A DNA stretch of 64,000 nucleotides from Thioalkalivibrio sp. K90mix (GTDB lineage Bacteria > Pseudomonadota > Gammaproteobacteria > Ectothiorhodospirales > Ectothiorhodospiraceae): the NCBI RefSeq assembly GCF_000025545.1, contig NC_013889.1:1047501-1111500 (forward strand), in the 5' to 3' direction. Of the stretch, positions 50,305 through 57,728 are shown piece by piece. Position 1 is the stretch's first letter; each line of letters starts with the position of its first letter. Under the pieces are notes generated by a model that worked only from the letters and a program-made list of their open reading frames with translations, was not told the origin of the DNA and did no database searches. The position numbers and the translations under genes are program-made.

Positions 50305-50625
50305 TCAGTAGGTCGCCATGTGGGGGTCAACGTCACGCGCCCAGGCATCGATGCCGCCGGACAGGTTGATCACGTTCTTGAAACCGACACGGGCCAGGAA
50401 TCCGCACACCTGCTGGCTGCGCACCCCGTGGTGGCGGATCACCACGATCTCGTCGTCCGGATTCAGGTCCTGATATTCGGTCGGAATCTGCCCCATCGGG
50501 AGTAGCCGCGAGCCGTCGATGCGGCAGCGCTGAAACTCCCAGGGTTCGCGCACGTCCAGCAGCAACGGCGGTGCTTTGGCCTGCGAGAGGTAGTCCTGCA
50601 ATTCCCGGGGAGACATCTGTCGCAT
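50305..50625 (-). CDS. Rhodanese-domain protein, catalytically inactive copy
   Basis: A 106-residue single-domain rhodanese-like protein (MRQMSPRELQDYLSQAKAPPLLLDVREPWEF). The active-site loop reads IRHHGVRS instead of ICHHGVRS in the paralogue (54077-54397): the sulfur-carrying Cys is Arg. Otherwise the fold residues (LDVREPWEF, GSRLLPMGQIP, GGIDAWA) are intact. It is probably a relic or a binding protein without sulfurtransferase activity. The start at 50625 matches the paralogue. Confidence 0.88.
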   Translation of the reverse strand: MRQMSPRELQDYLSQAKAPPLLLDVREPWEFQRCRIDGSRLLPMGQIPTEYQDLNPDDEIVVIRHHGVRSQQVCGFLARVGFKNVINLSGGIDAWARDVDPHMATY

Positions 50626-51010
50626 GGTTCGTTCCGTGATGGGGGAATGGTTCAGGCTGGCGTCGAGGGTTCGATTTTGCAATGGAGCGGGTGCCGGATG
50701 AGGGCAGGGGGCTGTGGAGCGAGCGAGCCGTCGTCGAAGACGCGGGCCTGGGTCATTCGACCCTCAGCGCGCCAGCGCACAGAGGATGCCGGCGTCCCCG
50801 GAGTAGGCTCATCCGGATGAGCAATCGGTGCCCCTGCGCGGGTCATTCCTTCCGGCTGGTTCGGGGGATCGAAGAAAGAGTCGCACGGGTCGGGCGGATG
50901 CGGGTCCAAGCGAATGACGGTTTTTCCTACGAGCGGGGCGAAAAGCAGGCCAAGGCAAGGGTTGCCCGGCCCGGCGCTTTGGTCCTCACGGAATGGATAG
51001 CGGAGCAGGC
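50626..51010. other. Intergenic region without a convincing gene
   Basis: 385 bp. Open frames exist on both strands (50652-51065 minus, 50682-51020 plus), but their composition is Pro/Arg-rich, they have no ribosome site and no family is recognisable. It probably contains promoters for the divergent rhodanese and amidohydrolase genes. Confidence 0.4.
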
Positions 51011-51880
51011 ATGCAGGTGAAGGGCGTGGTTGGAAGGGCCCACAATGAGCTCCCGGATGGTCCACCAGATGCCGGGCTGGTGATTACGTGCGAGCACGGT
51101 GGCAATCGCATCCCTGCGCCCTATCGTGACCTGTTGCGGCCGTACCGGGCCATACTGCAAAGCCATCGCGGGTTTGATGCCGGGTCGTTGCAGATGGCGC
51201 GGGATCTGGCGCGGGCATTTGGTGCACCCCTGGCGGCGGCCACGGTCACTCGCCTGCTGGTCGATCTGAACCGCTCGCTCGGGCACCCCCAACTGCACTG
51301 TGCGGCGGTCCGGAAGCTGCCTGCGTCTGTACGGGCGCGGATCGTGGAACGTCACTATCAGCCCTATCGCTCTCAGGTCGAGCTTCTCGTGCGGGAGGGA
51401 ATCGCCCGGGATGGCCAAGTGGTGCACGTTTCCAGTCACAGTTTCACCCCCGAGCTGGATGGCAAGGTCCGCACGGCCGATATCGGATTGCTGTACGACC
51501 CGGCCCGGCCAGGCGAGGTGGCTCTGGCCGCACGCTGGAAGGCCGCAATCAAGGCATGCGCCCCCGAGCTCACGGTGCGCCGCAACTACCCCTATGCGGG
51601 CCGCAACGACGGACTGACCACCTCGCTGCGCAAGGGCCTCTCACCCGAGTGCTATGCCGGGGTCGAACTGGAGATCAATCAGCGGCACGTGCTGCGTGGT
51701 GGGCGGCACTGGGCCGCCCTGCGCGAGACGGTCATCGCGTCCTTGCGGACCGCATTCGCTCCACGCGGCACGGGCAGCCTGGAGACGGCAAACGAAGGGG
51801 GTCAGCGGCGTGACCTGGATGCCCCACAGCTTCCCGCCGTACCCAGGGATGAACGGCATGCCAAGGGAGTACTGCAATGA
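51011..51880 (+). CDS. N-formylglutamate amidohydrolase family protein
   Basis: A 289-residue hydrolase with the FGase signature: LVITCEHGGNRIPAPYRDLLRPY, HRGFDAGSLQMARDLARAFGAPL, LLVDLNRSLGHP, HVSSHSFTPELDG, DIGLLYDPARPGE and NYPYAGRNDGLTTSLRKGL, ending with VELEINQRHV. Members hydrolyse N-formylglutamate in histidine use, but many act on other formylated or peptidic bonds. The start at 51011 (GGAG upstream) is preferred over 50993. It overlaps the transglutaminase-like gene by ATGA, suggesting joint action on a peptide or amide substrate. Confidence 0.88.
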   Translation: MQVKGVVGRAHNELPDGPPDAGLVITCEHGGNRIPAPYRDLLRPYRAILQSHRGFDAGSLQMARDLARAFGAPLAAATVTRLLVDLNRSLGHPQLHCAAVRKLPASVRARIVERHYQPYRSQVELLVREGIARDGQVVHVSSHSFTPELDGKVRTADIGLLYDPARPGEVALAARWKAAIKACAPELTVRRNYPYAGRNDGLTTSLRKGLSPECYAGVELEINQRHVLRGGRHWAALRETVIASLRTAFAPRGTGSLETANEGGQRRDLDAPQLPAVPRDERHAKGVLQ

Positions 51881-52698
51881 AGATCCGTATCGGTTACGAG
51901 CTTGTCTACGACTGTCCCCAGCCGACCCCGATGATCCTCACGCTGAATGTGCATTACACAAGGATCTCCGATCTCCTCGCGCCCGATCACATGATTGCCG
52001 ACCCGCCAGTGCCGGTCACCGCCTATCGCGACAGCTTCGGTAACTGGTGCTCGCGTATCGTCGCGCCGCAGGGGCTTCTCCGGCTGTCTGCGAGCACCCT
52101 GGTGAACGACACCGGCCAGCCCGATGTGGTAGTCCCGCAGGCGCGACAGATTCGGGCGGAGGATCTGCCGGACGAGACCCTGCAATTCCTGCTGGGAAGT
52201 CGCTACTGCGAGACCGACCGGCTCTCGGAAACCGCGTGGCATCTGTTCGAACACGCCCCGGAAGGTTGGGGACGCGTCCAGGCAATCTGCGACTTCGTCC
52301 ACCGACATATCACCTTCGGTTACGAACATGCGCGACCGACCAAGACCGCGTTCGATGTGTACCAGGAGGGTGTTGGGGTATGCCGTGACTACGCGCATCT
52401 GGCGATTACGTTCTGCCGGTGCATGAATATTCCCGCCCGTTATTGTACGGGCTACCTGACCGACATCGGCGTGCCACCGCCCTACAGCGAGATGGATTTC
52501 GCCGGCTGGATCGAGGCGTATCTGGACGGCCACTGGTACACCTTCGACCCCCGCAACAACACCCCGCGTATAGGTCGCGTTCTGATCGCCCGTGGACGCG
52601 ATGCCGCCGATGTTGCGATCAGCAATACGTTCGGCCCGAACACCCTGCGCGGATTCAAGGTCTACGCCGAGGAGATTGGTGAGGGGCCGTCCGCGTGA
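51877..52698 (+). CDS. Transglutaminase-like protein
   Basis: A 273-residue cysteine-protease-fold protein. An N-terminal beta domain (about residues 1-110) is followed by the core: FVHRHITFGYEHARPTKTAFDVYQEGVGVCRDYAHLAITFCRCMNIPARYCTGYL, given here as adjacent motifs around the catalytic Cys of GVCRDYAH. The second catalytic region, MDFAGWIEAYLDGHWYTFDPRNN, keeps the Asp, but where many homologues have His (FHAW) the sequence reads FAGW. It may therefore be impaired or use another His. Coupled to the FGase-like gene. Confidence 0.85.
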   Translation: MKIRIGYELVYDCPQPTPMILTLNVHYTRISDLLAPDHMIADPPVPVTAYRDSFGNWCSRIVAPQGLLRLSASTLVNDTGQPDVVVPQARQIRAEDLPDETLQFLLGSRYCETDRLSETAWHLFEHAPEGWGRVQAICDFVHRHITFGYEHARPTKTAFDVYQEGVGVCRDYAHLAITFCRCMNIPARYCTGYLTDIGVPPPYSEMDFAGWIEAYLDGHWYTFDPRNNTPRIGRVLIARGRDAADVAISNTFGPNTLRGFKVYAEEIGEGPSA

Positions 52699-52885
52699 TG
52701 TCCAGGGCCAACCGCTGTGGGAGACCCAGGGGAACGACGACCCTGCACGTTACGTTGGCGGGCGTCTCCCTAGAATGGAGGCGACAGAAGGCGATCGTAC
52801 TCACTGCGGACGGTTGCGTAGCACTCGCAGACACGCGCCTCCAGCCCGGGTCGGTCGAGGGCGACGATGTGCCCCCGGCGATACT

Positions 52886-52967
52886 GAAAGGACACCCATA
52901 ACGAAAGGACACCCATAACGAAAGGACACCCATAACGAAAGGACACCCATAACGAAAGGACACCCAT
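52886..52967. repeat. 17-bp tandem repeat at a duplication junction
   Basis: Four full copies of GAAAGGACACCCATAAC and a 14-bp partial copy (52886-52967), ending exactly where homology to the MBL gene starts. The unit resembles the MBL codons for E-G-T-P-V just before MWAG. No spacers, so it is not a CRISPR array. Units are identical, indicating recent slippage expansion. Confidence 0.9.
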
Positions 52968-52968
52968 C

Positions 52969-53325
52969 ATGTGGGCCGGTCCGGTGGGCAACTGGATCGC
53001 GGCGATCGACCGGATCCTGGCGATGGATGTCGAGCTGATTGTGCCCGGCCACGGGCCCATCACCGACAAGGCCGGTGCCCGGCGCGTGCGCGACTATCTG
53101 GTGTATATCGATGCGCAGGCGCGGGCGCGTTTCGAAGCAGGAATGCCGGCGGAGGAGGCCGCGTTCGACATCGCGCTGGACGACTACGCCAACTGGGGGG
53201 ATGCCGAGCGGATCGCGGTCAATGTGGACACGCTGTACCGCGAATATCGCGGCGATACCACACCCCCGGACATCATGCGCCTGCTCACGTTAATGGCGCG
53301 TCTCGACACCGCCCGTCGCCAGTAG
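52969..53325 (+). pseudogene. 5'-truncated MBL hydrolase (second copy)
   Basis: A 118-codon frame matching the last 118 residues of the intact MBL hydrolase at 48831-49832 (MWAGPVGNWIAAIDRIL onwards, about 85% identical). The N-terminal two thirds, with the HxxxDH metal site, are missing and replaced by the 17-bp tandem repeat. Only a C-terminal fragment could be made, so it is treated as a pseudogene; the frame itself is still open and ends with TARRQ. Confidence 0.85.
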
Positions 53326-53339
53326 CGCGCAACGGGCGC

Positions 53340-54068
53340 TCATCCCTTCGGGCGCGTGTACCAGAACCAGGCCAGCCGGCGCGAGCGCAGGCTCCAGGGC
53401 AGCAGCAGGGCCTGTAGCACTACCAGGATGTGCTGGGCGGGGCTGAACCAGTCCGCCTTGCGCCCCGAGGTCATCACGGGTGTCTCCAGCATCCGGAACC
53501 GCTGCTCGTGCTGGCGGCCCCAGCGCGCCATCGCTCGCGACAGGAACACTTCCTCGCCCGCATAGACCCGCTCGCTGAACCCCCCGACTGCCTCGAAGGC
53601 CTCGCGGGTGCAGAAGACGTAGCAGCCGGCGGCGAGTCCCAGCCGTGCCGACAGGGTGTTCCAGGCCGCCGCGCCCCAGCGGTAGATGCGATGGGTCAGG
53701 TGATCGAACGCGACGCGGGCTCCGCCGCCACAGACCGCGCCGCTGTCCAGGGCGTCGAGTGTCGCGCGGATCAGGTCGGCGTCGGGCCAGGTGTCGGCAT
53801 CGACGAACAGCAGGTAGTCGCCACAGGCGGCCCGGGCACCCGCGTTGCGGGCGCGGCTGATGCGCCGCTCCGGCTCGAACACGACCCGGCAACCGGCCTG
53901 CTGCGCGATCTGCGGAGTGGAATCCGTGGAGGCATTGTCGACGACGATGATCTCGGTTCGTCGATCCACGTCGGCGAGGGCCTGCCGCAGCGCCGCCAGG
54001 GTGTGCGGCAGCCACTGCGCCTCGTTCCAGGCCGGGATGATGACCGACAGGGCCGGGAGCCCGCGCAC
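53340..54068 (-). CDS. GT2-family glycosyltransferase, intact copy
   Basis: A 242-residue glycosyltransferase. The nucleotide-sugar site has LSVIIPAWNEAQWLP, EIIVVDNASTDSTPQIAQQ and the metal-binding DXD-like region LLFVDADTWPDADLI; the acceptor half has AAGCYVFCTREAFEAVGGF and YAGEEVFLSRAM (catalytic E-E). A C-terminal hydrophobic stretch (HILVVLQALLLPWSL) may anchor it. GTG start, 8 bp after the rhodanese stop. A decayed copy is at 49863-50291. The acceptor is unknown. Confidence 0.87.
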   Translation of the reverse strand: MRGLPALSVIIPAWNEAQWLPHTLAALRQALADVDRRTEIIVVDNASTDSTPQIAQQAGCRVVFEPERRISRARNAGARAACGDYLLFVDADTWPDADLIRATLDALDSGAVCGGGARVAFDHLTHRIYRWGAAAWNTLSARLGLAAGCYVFCTREAFEAVGGFSERVYAGEEVFLSRAMARWGRQHEQRFRMLETPVMTSGRKADWFSPAQHILVVLQALLLPWSLRSRRLAWFWYTRPKG

Positions 54069-54076
54069 AGGGGGTA

Positions 54077-54397
54077 TCAGTAGGTCGCCATATGGGGATC
54101 GACGTCCCGCGCCCAGGCGTCGATGCCGCCGGCCAAGTTGATCACCTTACTGAACCCGGCCCGCTGCAGAAACCAGCACACCTGCTGGCTGCGCACCCCG
54201 TGGTGACAGATCACCACGATCTCGTCGTCCGGGTTCAGCTCCTGGTATGCCGCCGGAATCTCGCCCATAGGGATCAGCTTCGAGCCGTCGATGCGGCAGC
54301 GCTGGTACTCCCAGGGCTCGCGTACATCCAGCAGCACCGGCGGCTGGTCCGTCTCGGCGAGGTGGTCCTGCAATTCCCGGGGAGACATCTGGCGCAT
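54077..54397 (-). CDS. Rhodanese-domain sulfurtransferase, active-site intact
   Basis: A 106-residue single-domain rhodanese. The active loop ICHHGVRSQQV keeps the sulfur-carrying Cys and the Arg. Other features: VLLDVREPWEYQRCRIDGSKLIPMGEIP and GGIDAWARDVDPHMATY. It precedes the glycosyltransferase gene by 8 bp. The paralogue at 50305-50625 lacks the Cys, so the function rests on this copy. It is a GlpE-like carrier of sulfane sulfur. Confidence 0.93.
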   Translation of the reverse strand: MRQMSPRELQDHLAETDQPPVLLDVREPWEYQRCRIDGSKLIPMGEIPAAYQELNPDDEIVVICHHGVRSQQVCWFLQRAGFSKVINLAGGIDAWARDVDPHMATY

Positions 54398-54517
54398 GGC
54401 GAATTCCGTGTCGGTGGATGCCAACACGCTAAGTTCACAGGGGGTTGGCCGCAAGAGGCCGGCTGCTACGCAGGGATGGTGGGTGCGAGGACGCGCGGAT
54501 GGACGGTGGCGGCTGTC

Positions 54518-54964
54518 TCAACCGCGGCGCAGGCGGTCCTCTTCGCGGCTACGGTGCTCCAGCCAGCGGCTGCCTTCCTCGGGGCCCAGCAGAGTGGCCG
54601 CCAGGGCGATCAGGGCGCACACAATCGCGGGGGCGACAGCCCCTGCAAGGCCCAGGATGTAGGCGGAATAGGCGGCGGGTACGGCGACGGCCACCGCCAG
54701 TACGACCACGCCCGGATAGGCCATGCGGTAGAGCCAGCGCGGATCGACCGAAAGCGCCAGCACCGTAACAGAGCCCAGCAGGCCAAGCAGGATCCAGCCC
54801 GTCGCCGCGGCTTCAAACTCCGCGGCCAGCAGGGCGATCGCCAGTACCAGGCCCAGGGCGACGTGCCGCAGACGGGTGGAGGCCTTTGGTGTGATCAGCG
54901 CATCCATCCAGCAGGGACGGAGGCCGGGGATGGAGTCGGGGGCGGGGGCAGTGGTCTGGTACAT
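54518..54964 (-). CDS. Hypothetical membrane protein
   Basis: A 148-residue protein with three or four hydrophobic helices (HVALGLVLAIALLAAEFEAAATGW, ILLGLLGSVTVLAL, YPGVVVLAVAVAVPAAYSAYILGLAGAVAPAIVCALIALAATLLG, listed in order) and a charged C-terminus (RWLEHRSREEDRLRR). No family is recognised. Start codons at 54964 and 54907 are both possible; neither has a good ribosome site. Confidence 0.55.
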   Translation of the reverse strand: MYQTTAPAPDSIPGLRPCWMDALITPKASTRLRHVALGLVLAIALLAAEFEAAATGWILLGLLGSVTVLALSVDPRWLYRMAYPGVVVLAVAVAVPAAYSAYILGLAGAVAPAIVCALIALAATLLGPEEGSRWLEHRSREEDRLRRG

Positions 54965-55026
54965 GAGGGGCTGTTTGTTGAGTAGATCGAACCGATTGGG
55001 TCGCGGCTCTCTCTCGGCTTCGTTAA

Positions 55027-55270
55027 ACGAAAAAGGGCACCCAAATGTGAGTGCCCTTCTCCAAGAATATGGCGCGCCCGGAAGGATAGCGGCGGCGCTA
55101 CGCGCCTGGCCCTTCCGGGTGTCGGCCGTGGGCCGACACGTTCCTCGCTGCGCTCGGGATCGAACCGGATTGTTGAACGGAGGTTCGAATCCTTTGGGGC
55201 TTTCTACTAATGAAAAAGGGCACCCTGGTGTGAGTGCCCTCTCTCGGGAATATGGCGCGCCCGGAAGGAT
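55027..55270. repeat. Direct repeat of the tRNA-Arg 3' end plus terminator
   Basis: 55210-55270 (terminator hairpin plus the last 18 bases of tRNA-Arg) is repeated, with a few changes, at 55027-55087, offset by 183 bp. The shared tRNA part is TGGCGCGCCCGGAAGGAT. The intervening 120 bp contain small hairpins (GTGTCGGCC/GGCCGACAC at 55120-55140). This is the layout of an attachment site next to a tRNA gene, or the relic of a tandem tRNA duplication. Confidence 0.8.
55213..55239 (-). terminator. tRNA-Arg terminator
   Basis: GGGCAC / GTGCCC stem followed on the minus strand by TTTTTC, about 14 bp past the CCA end; duplicated at 55030-55056. Confidence 0.85.
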
Positions 55271-55329
55271 TCGAACCTCCGACCACCTGGTTCGTAGCCA
55301 GGTACTCTATCCAGCTGAGCTACGGGCGC
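55253..55329 (-). tRNA. tRNA-Arg (anticodon ACG)
   Basis: A complete 77-base tRNA with encoded CCA. The acceptor stem GCGCCCG pairs with CGGGCGC, the D-arm has GCTC/GAGT, the anticodon loop is CTACGAA (ACG), and the T-arm is GGAGG-TTCGAAT-CCTTC. Its 3' end is duplicated about 183 bp downstream. Confidence 0.97.
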
Positions 55330-55394
55330 ATCGACTGAAGGCGCGCATTATCGCGATTGGTCCCGAGGGATGCAAGCGCCATGAGGCATTTGTC

Positions 55395-56102
55395 TCAGCC
55401 GCGCGGGATGGGATGGTAGGGCGTGGAGCGCACCCGGTCGTGTTCGTTCATGCGGTAGTGGACGAATTCGTCCTTGTCCTGGAAGTGCAGGAACGGGTTG
55501 CACTCGTCCTGTTCCGCCAGGGTGGATTCGGCCTTCTCTGCGTAGTTGTGTCCCGGGTGGATGCAGGTATGCGCCGGGAGGCCTTCGCGCAGCCCGTTCA
55601 GCGTATGGAACATCTGCTCCGGGTCGCCCCCGGAGAGGTCGCAGCGGCCGCAGCCGAACACAAACAGCGTGTCACCGGTAATCAGGTCGTCGCCGGCCGG
55701 CATGTGGAAGCAGGCGGAGCCGGGGGTGTGGCCGGGCGTGTGCAGGAAGCGGATCTCGGTGTCGCCCAGCTTCATCGTGTCGCCGCCGTGGTGGAGTTGC
55801 GGGCGCTCCAGCTCCTTGCCCCAGAACTCGGCCTCGGGCTTGAGGATATGCAGCCGGGCATTCGGGTACTGCTCCAGGATCGCCTCGACGCCGTTGATGT
55901 GATCGTGGTGGCTGTGGGTCAGCAGGATGTCGGAGATGGTCACGTCCTTCTCGCGCGCCTGGCTGAGGATCGCATCCGGTTCCCAGGCCGGGTCCACCAC
56001 GGCCGCGCGACGGCTGGCCATGTCCTCGATCAGGTAGACAAAGTTTTCCATCGGGCCGAGTTCCTGGCGGTGGATGCGGTAGGGCAGGTCGTTGCGGTCC
56101 AT
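55395..56102 (-). CDS. MBL-fold hydrolase (glyoxalase II-like)
   Basis: A 235-residue metal-dependent hydrolase of the hydroxyacylglutathione hydrolase/persulfide dioxygenase class. Metal ligands: THSHHDHINGV, HTPGHTPGSACFH, and GDTLFVFGCGRCD with Asp; the C-terminal HPGHNYAE supplies the last His. The substrate could be S-lactoylglutathione (a gloA gene lies 3.7 kb away) or persulfides. The start at 56102 has GGAG at good spacing; 56114 is the alternative. Distinct from the MBL protein at 48831. Confidence 0.87.
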   Translation of the reverse strand: MDRNDLPYRIHRQELGPMENFVYLIEDMASRRAAVVDPAWEPDAILSQAREKDVTISDILLTHSHHDHINGVEAILEQYPNARLHILKPEAEFWGKELERPQLHHGGDTMKLGDTEIRFLHTPGHTPGSACFHMPAGDDLITGDTLFVFGCGRCDLSGGDPEQMFHTLNGLREGLPAHTCIHPGHNYAEKAESTLAEQDECNPFLHFQDKDEFVHYRMNEHDRVRSTPYHPIPRG

Positions 56103-56181
56103 CGGCTTCTCCATTGAGTCGTTTCCATGTTGGTAGGCTCTACTACTCGAGTGGTTCCATCGTCCGCACGGAAGGAGAGAG

Positions 56182-56802
56182 ATGCAAAATTCCGAAGAGT
56201 CGTCTGCCGATAACGCCGCCCTGGATGCGGAGGCCGACTGGGAGTCCCGCTATCAGGAGGGCTCCACGCGCTGGGATCGCGGTGGCCCCAGCCCGTCGCT
56301 GGAGGCCTGGCTGGCGGTCACCGATCTGGCGAATGGCTCGCGGATCGTGGTGCCGGGCTGCGGCTTCGGGCACGAAGTCCCGGCTCTGGCGCGCCTTGGC
56401 TATTACCCGATCGGTCTGGATGTGGCGCCTACCCCGGTGCGGCATCTGCGCGAACAGCTGGAGCGGGAGGGGCTGGAGGCGGAGGTCGTTCAGGCCGACA
56501 TGCTGGCATGGCAGCCGGAGATGCCGGTGGATGGCGTCTACGAGCAGACCTCCCTGTGCGCGATCCCGCCCGAGCAGTGGCCCGCCTACGAGCAGCAGCT
56601 GCACGCCTGGCTGCGTCCGGGCGGCGAGCTGTTCGCGTGCTTCATGCAGACCGGGGGCGAGGGCGGGCCGCCGTTTCACTGCGAGATAGCCGACATGCGG
56701 GCGCTGTTCCCGGACAGCCGCTGGGAGTGGCACAACGACGCCGGGCGCACCGAGCACACCAATGGCAAGTTCGAGTTGCTTCATCGGCTGATTCGGCGTT
56801 GA
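56182..56802 (+). CDS. TPMT-type SAM-dependent methyltransferase
   Basis: A 206-residue methyltransferase. The SAM-binding motif is RIVVPGCGFGHEVPALARLGY, then IGLDVAPTPVRHLREQL and ADMLAW; the family-specific segment is ADWESRYQEGSTRWDRGGPSPSLEAWL, typical of the thiopurine methyltransferase-like group, with VDGVYEQTSLCAIPPEQW. The ribosome site is AAGGAGAG before the ATG. It diverges from the MBL gene. The substrate may be a thiol or metalloid compound; unproven. Confidence 0.88.
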   Translation: MQNSEESSADNAALDAEADWESRYQEGSTRWDRGGPSPSLEAWLAVTDLANGSRIVVPGCGFGHEVPALARLGYYPIGLDVAPTPVRHLREQLEREGLEAEVVQADMLAWQPEMPVDGVYEQTSLCAIPPEQWPAYEQQLHAWLRPGGELFACFMQTGGEGGPPFHCEIADMRALFPDSRWEWHNDAGRTEHTNGKFELLHRLIRR

Positions 56803-56892
56803 ATCGGGTGAAGGGGCACATCCGTGCCCCGGGCCGGGGCCCATGGATCCCGGTCGGATACCGCGTGACGTGCCGCGGCAAGGGGGGTACCC

Positions 56893-57678
56893 ATGCTTGA
56901 GTCGACTCCGCAGGGGATGGAGCAGGTCCGCGCGCTGTTGCTGGACCTCTCCGGTGTGCTGTACGTGGGCGACGAGGCCCTCCCTGGCGCCATCGAGGCG
57001 GTGCAGCGGGCACAGGCCGCCGAGCTCCCGATCCGTCTGATCACCAACACCACGCGCGAGCCGCGCGCGGCCATCATCGACAAGCTGGCCGGCCTCGGGT
57101 TCGCGTTCGAGTCCGCGCAGTTGACGACAGCCCCCTCCGCGATCCGCGAGCGGCTCGAGGCCGAGTCCCGCACCCCGCTACTGCTGGTACACCCGGCGCT
57201 GGAACCCGAGTTCGAGGGCGTGCCCACGGGCGAGCCGGATGTCGTCGTGCTGGGCGATATGGGCGCCGCGTTCGACTACGCGGTGCTCAACCGTGCGTTT
57301 CGCGTGCTGATGGAGGGCGCACCGCTATGGGTGATGGGGACCAACCGCTACTTTCGCGAGGCGGATGGCCTGTCGCTGGATATCGGCCCGTTCGTGCGCG
57401 CACTGGAGTATGCGGCCGATGTGGAGGCCGAGAACTTCGGCAAGCCGGATGCCCGGCTGTTCCACACGGCGATTGCGGATCTCGATCTGCCACCGGAGCA
57501 GGTGCTGATGGTGGGCGACGATGTATTGGGGGACGTGGACGGCGCGCGCGCCGCGGGTCTGGCAGCCTGTCTGGTGCGCACTGGCAAGTATCAGGACGGC
57601 GACGAACAGCGGGCACAACACCGCGGTGCCGGCCTGGCGGATCGCCTGGCCGACATCGTGGATGCTTTATTGGGTTGA
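56893..57678 (+). CDS. HAD phosphatase (HDHD2/NagD-like)
   Basis: A 261-residue haloacid dehalogenase-fold protein. Motif I reads LLLDLSGVLYVGD, where the second Asp of DxD is Ser, as in LHPP/HDHD2 relatives. The C2 cap is between residues about 75-175. The Lys is in NFGKPDARLF, and motif IV is MVGDDVLGDVDGARAAG. Substrate unknown, a phosphoester is likely. Lies 90 bp after the methyltransferase gene. Converges with deaD across a hairpin. Confidence 0.87.
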   Translation: MLESTPQGMEQVRALLLDLSGVLYVGDEALPGAIEAVQRAQAAELPIRLITNTTREPRAAIIDKLAGLGFAFESAQLTTAPSAIRERLEAESRTPLLLVHPALEPEFEGVPTGEPDVVVLGDMGAAFDYAVLNRAFRVLMEGAPLWVMGTNRYFREADGLSLDIGPFVRALEYAADVEAENFGKPDARLFHTAIADLDLPPEQVLMVGDDVLGDVDGARAAGLAACLVRTGKYQDGDEQRAQHRGAGLADRLADIVDALLG

Positions 57679-57681
57679 GGT

Positions 57682-57718
57682 GACCGCGCGCCGGCCATCA
57701 ACGGCCGGTGCGCGGGTC
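57682..57718. terminator. Hairpin between convergent genes
   Basis: GACCGCGCGCCGGCC and GGCCGGTGCGCGGGTC form a stem of about 15 bp with one bulge and one wobble pair around ATCAAC. There is no clear T-tract, so it may terminate both genes only with help or slow RNA decay. Confidence 0.5.
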
Positions 57719-57728
57719 CTGGCCTTGA

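Noticed and set aside
50652-51065. 137-residue open frame on the minus strand
   Set aside because: Pro/Arg-rich, no ribosome site and antisense to the amidohydrolase start; no protein family resembles it.
52695-52901. 68-residue open frame after the transglutaminase gene
   Set aside because: GTG start without ribosome site, basic composition, and it runs into the tandem repeat; no family recognised.
52886-52967. Possible CRISPR array
   Set aside because: The repeats follow each other directly with no spacers and are only 17 bp long.
55070-55205. A second tRNA gene
   Set aside because: Only the 3' 18 bases and a T-arm-like word are present; no anticodon or acceptor stem can be folded.
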